From Breviolum minutum Mf 1.05b.01 (lineage: Eukaryota; Sar; Dinophyceae; Suessiales; Symbiodiniaceae): a DNA stretch of 64,000 nucleotides. The stretch lies in assembly GCA_000507305.1 (NCBI GenBank), contig DF239573.1, positions 121,019-185,018 of the forward strand, read 5' to 3'. Shown one piece after another: positions 21,551 through 33,199 of the stretch. The notes beneath the pieces were generated by a model that ran no database searches, was not told the DNA's origin, and saw nothing but the letters and a program-made list of their open reading frames with translations. The first letter of the stretch is position 1. Each line of letters opens with the position of its first letter. A program made the position numbers and the translations under genes.

Positions 21551-22360
21551 GTTCAAAGAATGCCCTTTGCCCTGCGTTTTTTCCTAATTTGGTCCAAAGT
21601 TCACATTCCACTGAAACAAGGACAGCAATCTTATCTTTGCTTGTTGGATCGTTGGAAGAAGAAACCAAAATAATGTCCCAAGAAAAACGATTTATCATGG
21701 GAGAAAGCAATGCAACACTTGAAGACAACACTTCTAAACTTTGGTGTAATTAAAAGCATGCAGCATGCACAAAAAATCATTCATCGCACTAAATCCCTGG
21801 CTCCCGCAAAACATACAGTTGATGGAAATCCGCCTAACACCCTGTCATGTGTAAAACCCGTCGTACTTCAACAGTATGACTGGCTAGTCCGGGTAAAGTA
21901 ATTCCTTCCCCAAGGCGCGAAGTAGACCTTAATAGCAATACTTCAACATGAGTAGCGAAAACAAAACATATGTTTTCAGGACTCAATCCCATGGTACTGG
22001 TTGGTTTATAACGGGATTACCATGCTCATCCGTTGTCATGGATTCTAACCACCTCCTCTTAAACGCGATAGTGCCATTGTGTACAATTCTCTTGACCGAA
22101 ATGGTTAGCTAGTTTGTGATTTAGGTTCATCATCTGTTTTTTGGGGATCCTTCCGCGAAAGGGAGTATTACTTGGGAGACATCCTACTCGAATTCCAAAT
22201 CACTGGGCCCCACAACTACCATGCAACCATTGACTGCTCCTCTACTTCAAGTCGTGACCCAACGATCTTTGTTGGATGTCACCCTTTCCCCCAAAAAAGA
22301 TCAAACATCAAAAAACAATCTTCAGGAAAGGTAATTTCTTTGTTACAGAAACTAACATTC

Positions 22361-22460
22361 ACTAGTTGGTGGTTTCAACCCCCTTGAAAAATATGAGTCA
22401 TATTGGATCATCTCCCCAGGTAAGGGTGAAAATACAAGAATGGTTGAAACCACCGCCTAA
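22361..22460. mobile_element. Foldback element, family C
   Basis: actagttggtggtttcaacc at the left, ggttgaaaccaccgcctaa at the right, core ggatcatctccccaggtaag. Confidence 0.75.
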
Positions 22461-22489
22461 ATCCAGGTTGACCACCTTACTGGTTGGGG

Positions 22490-22605
22490 ACATCACCAAC
22501 AGCTTCCGCCCCTGAAAACAAAACATATCCCATGAAAATTGATGGTTTGAAGATGAAAGTCCCTTTTGAACTGATCCCTTTTTCAGGGGAAACATAGTAA
22601 ATCTT
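22490..22605. mobile_element. Foldback element, family A variant
   Basis: Arms cccctgaaaacaaaacatatc / ttttcaggggaaacat with the core attgatggtttgaagatgaa and cccttttgaa. It sits about 30 bp after the family C element. Confidence 0.5.
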
Positions 22606-22857
22606 TCAGGGGATCCTTATAATGGCTTATGAAATAATCCCCGTATAACGGGGTAGCATTTCATCCCCCATAAAACCAAAAAACAACCAGGGCTCCCCTT
22701 TCTTCATTGCTCGCTTCTTTTGTTGTTTTCTCCTACTGCACGATGGGCCCCTTCCACATTTTGCTACCACCGAGTCACCATGCAACTGTGAGTTCACCTC
22801 AAGGCGGCATCGATGCAGGGGGGTGGGGTTGCAAGTCATCCAGGTCAACAAAAACAT

Positions 22858-23022
22858 ACAAGGTGGGCCCCGAGCTGATCGCTATAAATGGGGTGAAATG
22901 GGGCCCCAATAAGTGGCAGAAGATAAAACTTCTAAATGGGTATATACATGGAGATTCCTTCTCCTACTTATAGGAGTTATAGCCCCATTTACAACTGGTA
23001 GGGGCCCACCTTGTATGACGCC
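22858..23022. mobile_element. Foldback with GGGCCC arms
   Basis: caaggtgggccccgagctg at the left mirrors ggggcccaccttg at the right, with an inner mirrored pair (ataaatggggtgaaatgggg / ccccattta) and a central TATA-rich loop. A half copy (ggggcccaccttg) is at 60951-60963. Confidence 0.6.
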
Positions 23023-23179
23023 CCCTATTTGAAGCTGGAGATACATTTTCCAAACCATCTCGGTTGAAATACATTGCAGTTATCACCAGTTACAATCGCC
23101 AGACTTTTGAGCTTCACTTGAGGGATCGTTCAAGAAAAGGGAAACGAAGCTTCAAGGTCCTCAAATGGATTGTATTAGT

Positions 23180-23300
23180 GGAACCTGGCCATGGGCGTGA
23201 AACCCCCACCGTTGACCACAAGAGCTTGGAAGCGGGCTGGTAATCCATGGTCTGCCTGCGCTCTCTGATGCCTTGGTGTTTTTTGGCTTCGCTGGAGATA
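23180..23300 (-). CDS. Candidate terminal exon, low confidence
   Basis: The minus frame after gcggatatctccag reads QADHGLPARFQALVVNGGGF and ends at a TAA near 23181. Codon bias is good in its last half only. An alternative minus frame ends at a donor-like GTCAAC. Confidence 0.3.
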
Positions 23301-23744
23301 TCCGCGGTGATGCGTGTATGTACTCCCCGTGAAAGTTAACATGAATACCCGATTTAGGAATTACAACCATCATATTTGGCATCCATGTGAAATTTCCAGG
23401 GTGTAGAAAATAAAAATGGGTGTACGTAGTGTATTCAAGTGTTTTCGGTAAACGAGTGTTTTGACTACACTATGCAGCTTGGGTTTAAGATTTTGGGTGA
23501 TGTTTACCACAATTTGCAAGTAGCTGGCAGCAGTAAAATTCGTAACCGTTGCTTACAAATTGAGCAAATTGTTATATATTTTAATTTGGCAGGGGGCCAC
23601 TGCATTACCAGCCCAAACAGCGCAAAAAATAACGGAAATCCCTCAAAATTACCATAGATTTTCATCAAGTTTCATACCCCCCCAAACAAAAATGGGTTTG
23701 CTTAAAATGATCCCTGTGTTGTCCCACTTTCTGTTCCACCAAAG

Positions 23745-23798
23745 TGCTGAACATCCACAGGACGCTGTTGTGACCGCGATGCGGATGCCATCGGCCTG
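23745..23798 (+). CDS. Candidate short exon
   Basis: 54 bp between ttctgttccaccaaag and a strong donor GCCTG|GTAAGG. The open frame reads AEHPQDAVVTAMRMPSA. Product unknown. Confidence 0.35.
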
Positions 23799-23899
23799 GT
23801 AAGGCGTCAAAACGGCGAGCTAGATGTGAAGGGCAGGCAGCTACATTGTCCAATAAAGAGGACATCGTTGGTGGTTGGTTTGTGGGTGAAAATGAAATC

Positions 23900-26200
23900 T
23901 ATATATGAATATATGTAGTTACAAAGTTACAACGGCCAACTTCAAGGGGTGTCAATTTTCGAGTCCCAAGTAGTTGAGGTAGCCAACATATTATGGAAGA
24001 AAAAAACCTTACATCCTGAGCCACATGAAGAATCCTGGTTCATTAATCGTATAGAACCATCGCTAGTCAAGAGGGTAGTGAATAAATATCCTTTAGGATG
24101 ACTCCAGCACAACCAAGAATTGGATTTCACTGCTCATTTTCCATGGTCTTATGGATCCAATGTCCACCAAGGGCTAGTGGTCGGGAGACAATCCTTTCCT
24201 TTTGGGGTAATTTGACTTCTTGCAATGTTAAGGGCAAGTCAAAGAAAAAGTAACAACACCACCCATTATGGGACATTCCATGAAATCCTGCTTGTGATTG
24301 AGAAGTTTCTGAACATATGCCAACATAATGATTGGCCAGGAAAGAGCTGGATAAGTGAGTTTTACATCATATCCCATATTTTAATTGACGCAATAATCAG
24401 GGTTTGGGTCACTGCTCAAGTCTTTCCTCCACTAAAGGTAAGATACAATTGGGAACCCATCGTGTGGAAAGGAAATCATTCGCCAGTAGATAGGTATCAA
24501 GCCAAACATTTTATAGGGTTTTATGATGTTTTATGCATCCCAAGTGGTAAGCCAGATTGAGGCAGCAATAGTAGGATTGAAAACAACTTCTGCTTAGCTA
24601 TGATGTGAGGAACTTTCAAAACCCTTGTGACATTCCCTTTTACTGTACACTGATTGGTTCATCAGAATTCTTATAATGGCCTCTTCTACTCTACATAAAA
24701 CTGGGTGGCATAATCTCGTGTAAACAAATAACCAGGGTGAATTGGTCATTGCTCGTATGTTGAACCATCATACCCTACGAGTGGTAGCTCTGTTTATGGA
24801 TCTTTGTTAACGTCTTGAGTTGAACTACAGTAGTTCCTTGGAGGATCCGCCCACACTACAGCAATGGGCCTGAATGGAAGGTGATAAGGTACACAACAAA
24901 CAAACTCAGTTAAACCGGAAGTTGGAAATGTATATAAGTAACTCCTGGATCATACCTTCACTTACAACCCTAATACTATGAATCTTTTAAATGAGGGGAT
25001 AATATTACAAATTGGTTTCCAAGTATAGTCAGTTCACCAACAATCCCCTTCAAACGCACCAGGAATTTGACGAAGTTGAAGTTTTTTCGCACCAAACTCT
25101 TCTGCCCCCCAAAAACTCGGCGGGTGGGCCTGGATTTACTCATCTGCAGGAATAACCTGGATCAATCCCCCAGGATAAACTGGTGGCTTTCATCGGACTA
25201 ATCCACCCTGGCTTTGTTTGGGACGTCAACATGAGAAGGTCCAATTTTCAATCCCTACCTGCAGGAATTTCCAATAGGGTAAGGGTGAAAAAATGGACGA
25301 CTCGCATGTATTGGTGTATATTTTTACCACGTACTACCCACCTTATCTCCCTAAGATCTAAACAATTTAAGAAACATGGTGGTTGGGGGACTACTTTCCT
25401 TTTGGGAAGACCTATTTCAGAGGCTACGTTCGTTTGAGGGAGGATAGCTTCAATCTAATTATTCCTTAGGATCCGTCTGCTTCGACCCTGGAATCCTATC
25501 ATCGTATCCTTCCAAAAAAAGTTGTCTTTTTGGGTGATGATTTTCAATAGAGCAAGGAGAAGGATATCCATCCCATTCCAATTGAGCCCCATTTGGTCGA
25601 TTTCGGAATTCCCACAATGGATCACTGCAATCAAAGAATCCCTATTCAACACGGTAGTATCATCCAAAGCAAATGTAAAAGGTTTTCTTCAAGTGCTCAT
25701 CAGGGCATCCTTGGATTCTTCCCGCCAATATTGAACCATCTTCCATTTTCAATGGTTGGTTTCCTATGCGCGGTTTTCGAAACATTCACATCAATGGACA
25801 TCTGAGTACTTAGCCATCAACCTGCCTTTCACCGTCATTGACACTATGTGAACTTGATATGATCAACTTAAAAAACGAATGGTGCTTCTTGTGGAGAAAA
25901 AAAACGTAAAAATTGGGCATACTTGGTGGCAAACATGGTTGTTGTCAAAAACTTTCTGTGACTTGGAATGATCATTCATCCCACTTTGAAGGGGACGCAA
26001 TTTCGAACCTATGTTGTCATTACAGTAAGTAGAGTTGCCGGGTCATGTCAACGTTGCCCCTGTTTTTTTTTCAACTCCCCAATGATCACATTCTTCTCTC
26101 ACTTCGATTGCTGCCTCCCCGAAAATACCGATGCACTCTCCAAATTAAGAATTCGCCCGTGAAATGAAATGTCTGGCCCCAAAAAGGAAAGGACCGTCTC
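23900..26200. other. Mostly non-coding, one family F repeat
   Basis: A family F copy at about 24610-24760. Short open frames (for example 24225-24560, 25522-25734, 25968-26162) lack codon bias and good borders. No foldback of the main families was recognised. Confidence 0.4.
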
Positions 26201-26256
26201 TGAACACCATTTTGGAGGCACAAACTTGCAGTTAGTTTGAGGGAGGCTTAAACATC

Positions 26257-26550
26257 ATGATTTCTAGCGCTCCAAGTCGTCATTTAGGATGGGAAAAAAA
26301 CCATCATCATCCATCATCCCAAAATGCCTCCATTCAAATTCCGTGCTCTTGTGTATCCAAGAAACTGTATCATTTGCTGCACTTCGCCACCCCACTTTTC
26401 TCGCAAGATTTTGAACTTCCCCAAGATATTGGCAAGTTCAAACCTCAGCGAAGGGTCGCCCCTATGGTGAATGCCATCCCGTCATTTGAACGCGTTTTTT
26501 CTACCAACTTATCTCAACAACCATTGGTTCCCCTCAGTGTCCGCTGCTGA
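26257..26550 (+). CDS. Open frame of 97 codons, possibly coding
   Basis: The text in the second half (LPQDIGKFKPQRRVAPMVNA) looks protein-like but third-position bias is neutral and the start is undefined. It is 330 bp from the 3' end of the GTPase gene and convergent with it. Confidence 0.25.
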   Translation: MISSAPSRHLGWEKNHHHPSSQNASIQIPCSCVSKKLYHLLHFATPLFSQDFELPQDIGKFKPQRRVAPMVNAIPSFERVFSTNLSQQPLVPLSVRC

Positions 26551-26727
26551 TCTCTTCTGAAACCGAGGTGGTTTGGAATTTTAGGATTTTTGCCTTGAAA
26601 GGCATTTTTTTGCTTCTGGATGCCATTGTCATTCACTCAGGCCCAACACCCCAGCCCCCAAACACATTACGTACACAGTCACCAAGAAACCTGAAAATGG
26701 TGGGTTGAAGCCTACTTACACCAGGGC

Positions 26728-26880
26728 TCAAAGGTAAAAGTTGATGGCGCAGCCTACCATATCTTGGTTGAGACCTTTTTTGTGCGCTTCAACGTCATTG
26801 CCATCTTTGACTACCATCTCAGAGAGTCCCAAGACAATGAGATCACAGAATAAGTTTGCACCCCAGCTCTTCCTCACTAG
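26728..26880 (-). other. Open frame just past the GTPase stop codon
   Basis: In another minus frame, coding-like text (GGHAVLVRKSWGANLFCD ... MVVKDGNDVEAHKKG) overlaps the last codons of the GTPase and runs 150 bp further to a stop at 26728. It could be a C-terminal extension reached by a frameshift or splice, or chance. Confidence 0.3.
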
Positions 26881-28979
26881 GACTGCATGGCCACCTTCGT
26901 TGTGGTTGTTGGGCCATCCCAATGCCACTTAGACTCCTCAGACACCTCGCCTTGTGTCCCACCCTCTTCTTTTTCCACGTAATGTGTCTCAATGACTTCT
27001 TTAATCACTGTCCATTCAGAAAAGCATCTCCGGCCGTTGACCTTCATCGTCATGTACCGTTTTTGCAATGCGTACCGGCTAGTCCTAAGGTATGTTCTGT
27101 TTAGCATTGCAGCACTCCAGCCGCCTGCAGCAGCACCAGCTGCACATACACTCAGGACACCTGAGCCTACAGCGACACCTGCACCTATACCCATGGCAAG
27201 AACATTCACACCAGGCACTGCCATGAGACCCACTACGACTGGAGCTCCTGCTGTAAAAACTCCTCCGGTTGCACCACCAACTGTCGCCAAAGTGCTAGAC
27301 TGTTTCTCATATTGTCGGTCAATCAACACTTTTCTTGTCTGGTAGTTGCGTTCGACGACCTCATCACCCTTCCTCTTGTTTTCTTGTGAGACATCATGGG
27401 CGTGCTTTGTCATTGTTTGCAAACAATGTTCCACCAATTCCTGCACAACCGCGGAATTGCAATGATTATCCCAGGATCTTAGTGGTTGCAAGAATCTGTC
27501 ATAGTCAAATTTGAAACCATTCTCTTCGAGCTCATTTCGGTATTCTGCGTCCACTGGATAAAGATTCCCAAAGCTCGCAATGGCCCGGTCTGCCATTGCC
27601 TTCATGTGTTTCCAAACAACTGTTTTGTAGACGTCCTGCGCCTCGATTTTCTCTGAGTTGTTGCACTTCTCAACCAAATTGGAAAGCAACTGGAAAAGCA
27701 TTGACCCATCAAACGGGAAATCGTTCGAGTTGAGTGGGTGCGCTGCAAGCACTACGCGATCTCGAAATGTGTCGGCCGCGCTGGCATAACTACCGTCATG
27801 ATTGCAAGGCAACGCACAAAAAGAACGATGTGGAAATGCTGCCTCGATTCTCTCTCGGATACTGTTGCGAGCCGAAGGTCCATCATCTCTGAATTGCAAA
27901 GCCTTTTCAAAGCTTTGGTCATCATACTCATCGCAAAATCGACATCCGTTTATTGCCAGAAAAAGATTCGGGAGCTTCCCTTTTTCAGGGCCAGCAATCA
28001 CCGCACTGCAGGCAAGCAATTCATTCAGGTTGCTAAAACTACCTTCATGCAATCTATCAAAATCAACACTAACTACAACACTAGCCAACAAGAGGCATAG
28101 TGTGGCAACCTCTTTCCGAGAGGGAGCAGAAGGGTTGTTGAACCCTTCTCCATCTAACACCACAAGAGTGCCACCCTTGGCGTGTGGGACTGCTGCTGCA
28201 TTGATCCCTTCCGTGACAGGGCCTATAGACTTGGCGCTCGGAAAAACTGACTCGTCCCCCACTAGATGTCCAGCGAGCGTCGATTTTCCTGTTCGACCGG
28301 GCCCCAAGAATGCAACGACCCTTAGAGGAGGTTCCAAACCTTCCAGCGACTTCTTGGCCTCAGCGGGTATATACATCTTGCCATCATCAAAGCGAAGCAA
28401 CGGTGTCTGTGGCATCAGAAGGGAAACTCTGACAGCAGGGCGCTCACGGATTCTGATTCTAAAGCACTTTGGCTTCTTATCTGGAGTTAGATGACAGGGT
28501 GAGAACACTGTAACAAATCCATCACTAGACCGTGCAATCGACACTGCGGGTGGGTATTTCTGCGCTGCAAGGTCCAATGCCATCCTATGTCTGCAGCCAT
28601 GACCGGATAATACAAATTCTGATGGTTGAGGGTAAAATTGGGAAAGTTCAGTCAAGATCTCTCCAGACTGACCATCAATTAAGATTCCACCATCTTGACT
28701 GAAGGCCTTGCGCAAGGGTCCTTCCATGCCATCGGCTGCAATGTTTCCACCTAGAAGCGAATGAGAATCTGCTTCTAAAGGCACCGACCTAAGACCTGGT
28801 GCAGAAAGGATCAGTAGAGCACCTGTGCGTTTACCTTCATGTGTGCTAAATTTCCCAGTAATGTAGACAGCCCGTCGAAAAACCTTCTTGTCTACACATG
28901 CAGGTAGATCAATCCTGCCAGAGTCACCAATCGCAAGCTCCTCAATCTCTACGTTCACTCTTGTTCCATTGGCTGCCAT
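26877..28979 (-). CDS. GBP/atlastin-like large GTPase
   Basis: An uninterrupted 700-residue ORF from ATG 28979 (context cggcccATGG). The frame stays open upstream to a TTG at 29084 but no earlier ATG exists. The family is assigned from the guanylate-binding-protein order of motifs: P-loop GPGRTGKST (residues ~226-234), the switch I Thr in GPVTEGIN (~256) and switch II VVLDGEGF (~274-281). At the position where GBPs have Arg-Asp for guanine recognition this protein has ING (~343-345), so base specificity may differ. The N-terminal ~220 residues match nothing I know. Residues ~470-560 are helical and charged; residues ~565-620 are a Gly/Ala/Val-rich hydrophobic run (GVNVLAMGIGAGVAVG), a likely membrane-inserting hairpin; a polar tail follows. 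GBPs and atlastins hydrolyse GTP and remodel or coat membranes; a similar role here is inference. It has no introns, unlike neighbouring genes. Confidence 0.82.
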   Translation of the reverse strand: MAANGTRVNVEIEELAIGDSGRIDLPACVDKKVFRRAVYITGKFSTHEGKRTGALLILSAPGLRSVPLEADSHSLLGGNIAADGMEGPLRKAFSQDGGILIDGQSGEILTELSQFYPQPSEFVLSGHGCRHRMALDLAAQKYPPAVSIARSSDGFVTVFSPCHLTPDKKPKCFRIRIRERPAVRVSLLMPQTPLLRFDDGKMYIPAEAKKSLEGLEPPLRVVAFLGPGRTGKSTLAGHLVGDESVFPSAKSIGPVTEGINAAAVPHAKGGTLVVLDGEGFNNPSAPSRKEVATLCLLLASVVVSVDFDRLHEGSFSNLNELLACSAVIAGPEKGKLPNLFLAINGCRFCDEYDDQSFEKALQFRDDGPSARNSIRERIEAAFPHRSFCALPCNHDGSYASAADTFRDRVVLAAHPLNSNDFPFDGSMLFQLLSNLVEKCNNSEKIEAQDVYKTVVWKHMKAMADRAIASFGNLYPVDAEYRNELEENGFKFDYDRFLQPLRSWDNHCNSAVVQELVEHCLQTMTKHAHDVSQENKRKGDEVVERNYQTRKVLIDRQYEKQSSTLATVGGATGGVFTAGAPVVVGLMAVPGVNVLAMGIGAGVAVGSGVLSVCAAGAAAGGWSAAMLNRTYLRTSRYALQKRYMTMKVNGRRCFSEWTVIKEVIETHYVEKEEGGTQGEVSEESKWHWDGPTTTTKVAMQS

Positions 28980-29084
28980 GGGCCGAGGATAGTACTGAGA
29001 ATCTGAGGCTAAATTTTGTGAGAAGAATCCAACTTTTAGCTTGCATATGCTACTACAGTCACTCTCTGAAGTACAGAAATCCAA

Positions 29085-30390
29085 CTTTTAGCACTTTCAC
29101 ATGAATCTTATACAGCAAAAAAGAATCATGTGCTTCAGGTTCACAGCACTTGCTTGCCTACGGTAGTTCATCTAGTTCATCCTGCTCTGATGTGTATTCA
29201 AATGGGTATCATTTGTTCACTACCCTGGTTGATTGCTCAGCTAGATATATACGTTGTGCTACAAATCAGAACATCAAATAGCTGTACCTTTTAGCCTCAC
29301 ACTTTCATCCGCAGCAAGACCACTGGAACATGGCGGAGAACAAATGGGCATGATTCAACTTGAGGGACATTAATAACCACAGATGTTACTGTGACAGTTA
29401 CATATGCAAATATAATCATATGTATATGTGATATGTGAATAAGTTTATACATATGTAATATACCGCGACAGTATTGATTTTCCATTCGGGCTCCCTGTGT
29501 AGCTCCACTTGTCTGATCTTTCACGCTGTCCCCCATCGAAAACCAGCAGCACCACACCCAGGAAGTTCCCAGGACGCTGTTGCTGCTAATATGGTTTGGA
29601 GAAAACACATTCACAAAAAAGATATTCTCCAAAATCTTGATTGAAACCCGGTAGTAAGGCTTTCAAACAAAAACTAAGCTCGGTCAAAGACTATTCACAT
29701 TTATTTTGGGATGCCAGTTTCTTCTCCCATTATTTTGATAGGGACCCCTCACAACAGTATCATGATCCCGGTGGAGCATCACAACAATCATTGTTTATTT
29801 CATGATAAATTATATATGTCTAGGTGAGACTTTCCACAAGCGAGACGGGATCACTATATATTTGGTCTTTAGTCATCTGGCAAATATCATGGCAGTGACC
29901 ATCTTACAAAAGCTTAAGGTCCTTTTTGTACGAATTGGAAGCATTGAATCGGTAGGTGAGCCGGGAAAAGACCATGGTGGTTTGGGGTAGGTAGTTGTCT
30001 TTGATTTGGTTAAGGTGGTTGGAAAGAAAATCAAATAATCCCCAAATGATGGTTTAAGCGTGATTTACCATGGGTAGAAAAAATCACGTTAAACGGACAC
30101 ACGTATTGAAAGTTATTGGGTGAAATTATGCATTATCAAATGATTACATACTATAGCACCTTTTGCCCATGAAATGAGAATCCTGTCCTTCACCAACCAC
30201 GATTTCATTCAAATGATTCAAACGTATCTCAAACTGGTATCTTTTTATTTACCCCCCCGAAAATTAACATGTTCCCCGAAAAAAAGGGGGACCATTAACA
30301 TAATTTCGGACAATTTTTTCATCGTTCAACCCATCCATTTTTGCAGGGGATAAAAAAACGTCAGCAGTTTTTACTCGGTTGGCAGCTCTC
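29085..30390. other. Upstream region of the GTPase gene, no gene seen
   Basis: A 15-bp string (aatccaacttttagc) is repeated at 29026 and about 29078. No promoter motif can be named. The short ORFs here lack codon bias. Confidence 0.4.
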
Positions 30391-30392
30391 AG

Positions 30393-30479
30393 GCCCCAAC
30401 TTCCTCAGATGGAGATTTGGTAGTTTCAACAACAACTCCAAGGATGACTTGGCCAACTGTTCTTGGATATCCTTCCTTA
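30393..30479 (+). CDS. Candidate exon, product unknown
   Basis: 87 bp. Acceptor ttggcagctctcag, donor CTTA|GTAAGT. The reading PNFLRWRFGSFNNNSKDDLA is open through the block. Lies in a 70-codon ORF that continues past the donor. Family unknown. Confidence 0.45.
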
Positions 30480-31590
30480 GTAAGTCAGGCACAAAATACA
30501 GGTGGGAACATGTCGTGAAAGCCTGTTATGGGGTTTGGGGATCTGATTGGTGAGCACGTCGTTCATCTTCATGAATCTTACGGCCTCCGACTTTAAAACT
30601 GGGAATATTTCATGGCTATTCATGAATTGCAAATTGCAACATGACTTTTACATGGGTTCCACACATCTACATAGATATGTCATTGCACCAAACCACAAAA
30701 ACTCGAGTAACATCTCAGGTTGTGGAAATCATTTGCGATTCTTCGATGTCGTATCATTGATTCCGAGCAGCAATTTTTGTCTCCTATGCGTCACAACCTA
30801 CATTCTGCGAGAAAAACAACGAAGCAATAAACGTCTTGATGAACTATGGGGCTCAGGTCCTTCGTAAATAGCTCTACCCAGAAGTAAACTGACAGCGGGA
30901 ACCTTCCCAAACATGGGTCCGAAAAGGATGGGTTGACGTTTCACATATGTGGGATGGCCTATGTTAGTTTGCGGTAGGACCACCGCTTTTCCCAGGGTTT
31001 CCAGCATCAAGTGAATCCTAGAATCTATGGAGGAATTACAAGATGTGCTGGAATTTGCATTGTCACCCTCCCCCTTATAGTGACCACGCAGCGCATCACT
31101 CTTTTTGCAGGTTATACATTACCACTTCCCCTTTCAACTGACTAGATGCTACTGGGACCCTCTAGGTGACAATTAAATCATCCAGTACCCTCCAGTAAAA
31201 TAACCTGGCGATCGCTGGAAATCCACCTTTAATGAAAAAAATACCCGCTACCTCTTTAATGAAAAAAATACCAGTCGAGCATCGGGGGAAAACTCTGTCA
31301 TCAGGCTAGGTTGCCATTAGATATATTTTTCCCCAAGACCAAAGAAATGTCTGAAAAGCGAAGAGATTTCTAAGCATTTTAATTAAGGTGTGAGGCTCTT
31401 TGGTTGCGTGGCCAAGAAAAATTATAGAAACAATCATATTATGTCAACCCTGGTGACTGGAATTCTGGGAAGGGGTACTGTACATCTAAAACTATAATGT
31501 ACAATCTGCGGAATCTTGAGCTCATTCAGCTCACCATTTAGCATGGAAATGCACCATCACCAATTCCCCAAACGGTGCTCTTGATACAAA

Positions 31591-31697
31591 CCTAGTTGGT
31601 GGTTGAACCAACCCGTGCGAAAAAATATGCTCGTCAAATGGGATCAATTTCCCCAGGTATTTGTGAAATTTCCAAAAATCTTTGAAACCACCACCTA
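31591..31697. mobile_element. Foldback element, family C
   Basis: cctagttggtggttgaacc at the left, tttgaaaccaccacctaaa at the right, core aatgggatcaatttccccag. Confidence 0.75.
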
Positions 31698-32279
31698 AAA
31701 CCCTTACCAGGCTATATTTCGGGGTTGGATTTTCCATGACATTAGCCATATCCATTACCACCATCCAGAAACAGACTTCCATCCCAACGACCACCGCGAC
31801 GGCCAGGGGTCGTTCGTTGCATCACATATGGCCCATTGGCATCTTTGAGGCAGTCGGAAATGATTCTCAAGATGCCAGCCCTTAGGGTGCCACGTTTCAC
31901 AGGTGATCACGTGGAAAAGTTTCTATTAAGCTAGGGTGTCTCCCCCGGGTTTGGTTAGTTAATGGGTGATAAACCTACCTATATAAATGGAGGATATTGG
32001 GGTTATAACATGTTATAACCCACTTGCAAACCTTTCACTAACTTCCTGTGATATCCTAGGAAGGAATAGCAGCCTTGTATTTTGTAGGTGAAAAAACCTA
32101 CAACCGAATGATGGAAGGTGATTTGATTTTAACAGCTGTAACATGCTCTGAATGATACGAATTCCGTCATTCACCAACCAGGGAGGTCACGGCACGTAAT
32201 GGTTTCAAACACTGCTCACTTACATATTCCAGAGGTGCTTGCAATTATAGTATGTTTTCAAGCGGATTTTTCACCCACT

Positions 32280-32525
32280 CAAACTATGGCTACTCCCACG
32301 AAAGACTAACATGTCCCCTGAAAATTGATGGTTGGAAGATGAACGTTTCCTTTTGAAAAAGGTCCCTTTTCAGGGGACATGCTTTTCGGCTTTTGTGGGG
32401 GTATCCGCAAGCTATATGGATAGATGAGAGCCACCCACCCTGAAACTAACAGTTCGCCCCCCACAATGTCCAACCATCGATTTTCAGAGGCGAAAATGTT
32501 TGTTTCAGGGAGGGTATAGTTACAT
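32280..32525. mobile_element. Two adjacent family A foldbacks
   Basis: 32305-32395: ctaacatgtcccctgaaaat / ttttcaggggacatg with core gatggttggaagatgaacg. 32440-32520: accctgaaactaacagttcg / cgaaaatgtttgtttcaggg followed by agggt. About 45 bp apart. Confidence 0.65.
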
Positions 32526-32757
32526 TTACAAAGCCATTTACATCCATTCCAGGAATCTTCCAGTGACCAACCTTTTTGAAATCACAGGACCATGATAAAA
32601 AGGGCCAGAAACGAGTCTATAAGATCATGGGTTATCACAGGTTATCTATGGTAATCTCCTGTTTTTGGTGTCTGAATATCTTATTGCGTATTAACCATGC
32701 CATTCTCAATGGTCTCCTGCCCTTGATTCCAAGGTGTCAGCACTGCTAGGTGCTAGC

Positions 32758-33050
32758 TTGTGCGCCGCGTTCTTGAACCTGGGGCTGTGAAATTGGAAGG
32801 CCTCGTCCAAACCGACAACCAGCGATCAATTGCGCAGCTGTTCGCGGTGATCTGTGCGGATGCGATCTACGCAATCCTCATACTCATACTGCTTCTCCGC
32901 ATCACCTGCTTTGAGGTAATTTTGAAATAAATCAAAGGAGGTTCCAGCTTATGTGAAGGTCTCTTTCAGGAGATTCCCGTCTCTGACGCGTGCTGCTCTA
33001 GGTGGCTCCGAAACGCATGCTGCCAAGGCCTGAAAGCTCACACCCATCGT
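32758..33050 (+). CDS. Candidate exon pair with a hydrophobic segment
   Basis: Exon 32758-32914: open for 53 codons, about 64% G/C-ending, containing VKLEGLVQTDNQRSIAQLF followed by a hydrophobic stretch (AIYAILILILLLRI) that could span a membrane; donor TTTGAG|GTAATT. The second exon starts at about 32972 after a fine acceptor (gaaggtctctttcag) in matching phase (EIPVSDACC), ending either at CTCTAG|GTGGCT or at a stop near 33060. The minus strand is coding-like too but has an in-frame TGA. Product unknown. Confidence 0.45.
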
Positions 33051-33059
33051 GAAGTTAGA

Positions 33060-33178
33060 AATTGATGCCCTTCATCGCCAAGTCCTTCACCAGCAGGACC
33101 ACAAAGCGGACACTGTGTCCCAGCAATGCTTCACAGGTCGCAAGGTTCATCATCAGCGCAAGATTCATTTCTGAGGGG
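33060..33178 (-). CDS. Candidate exon, strand ambiguous
   Basis: Minus: very strong polypyrimidine acceptor (cctaacctacccccctcag) and a frame with about 70% G/C-ending codons (LALMMNLATCEALLGHSVRF). Plus: also open for over 40 codons (EIDALHRQVLHQQDHKADTV). Strand not decided. Confidence 0.35.
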
Positions 33179-33199
33179 GGTAGGTTAGGGGTGGGGTAG

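Noticed and set aside
27802..28494. 230-codon plus-strand ORF antisense to the GTPase
   Set aside because: The minus strand carries the GTPase motifs; the plus frame is a shadow.
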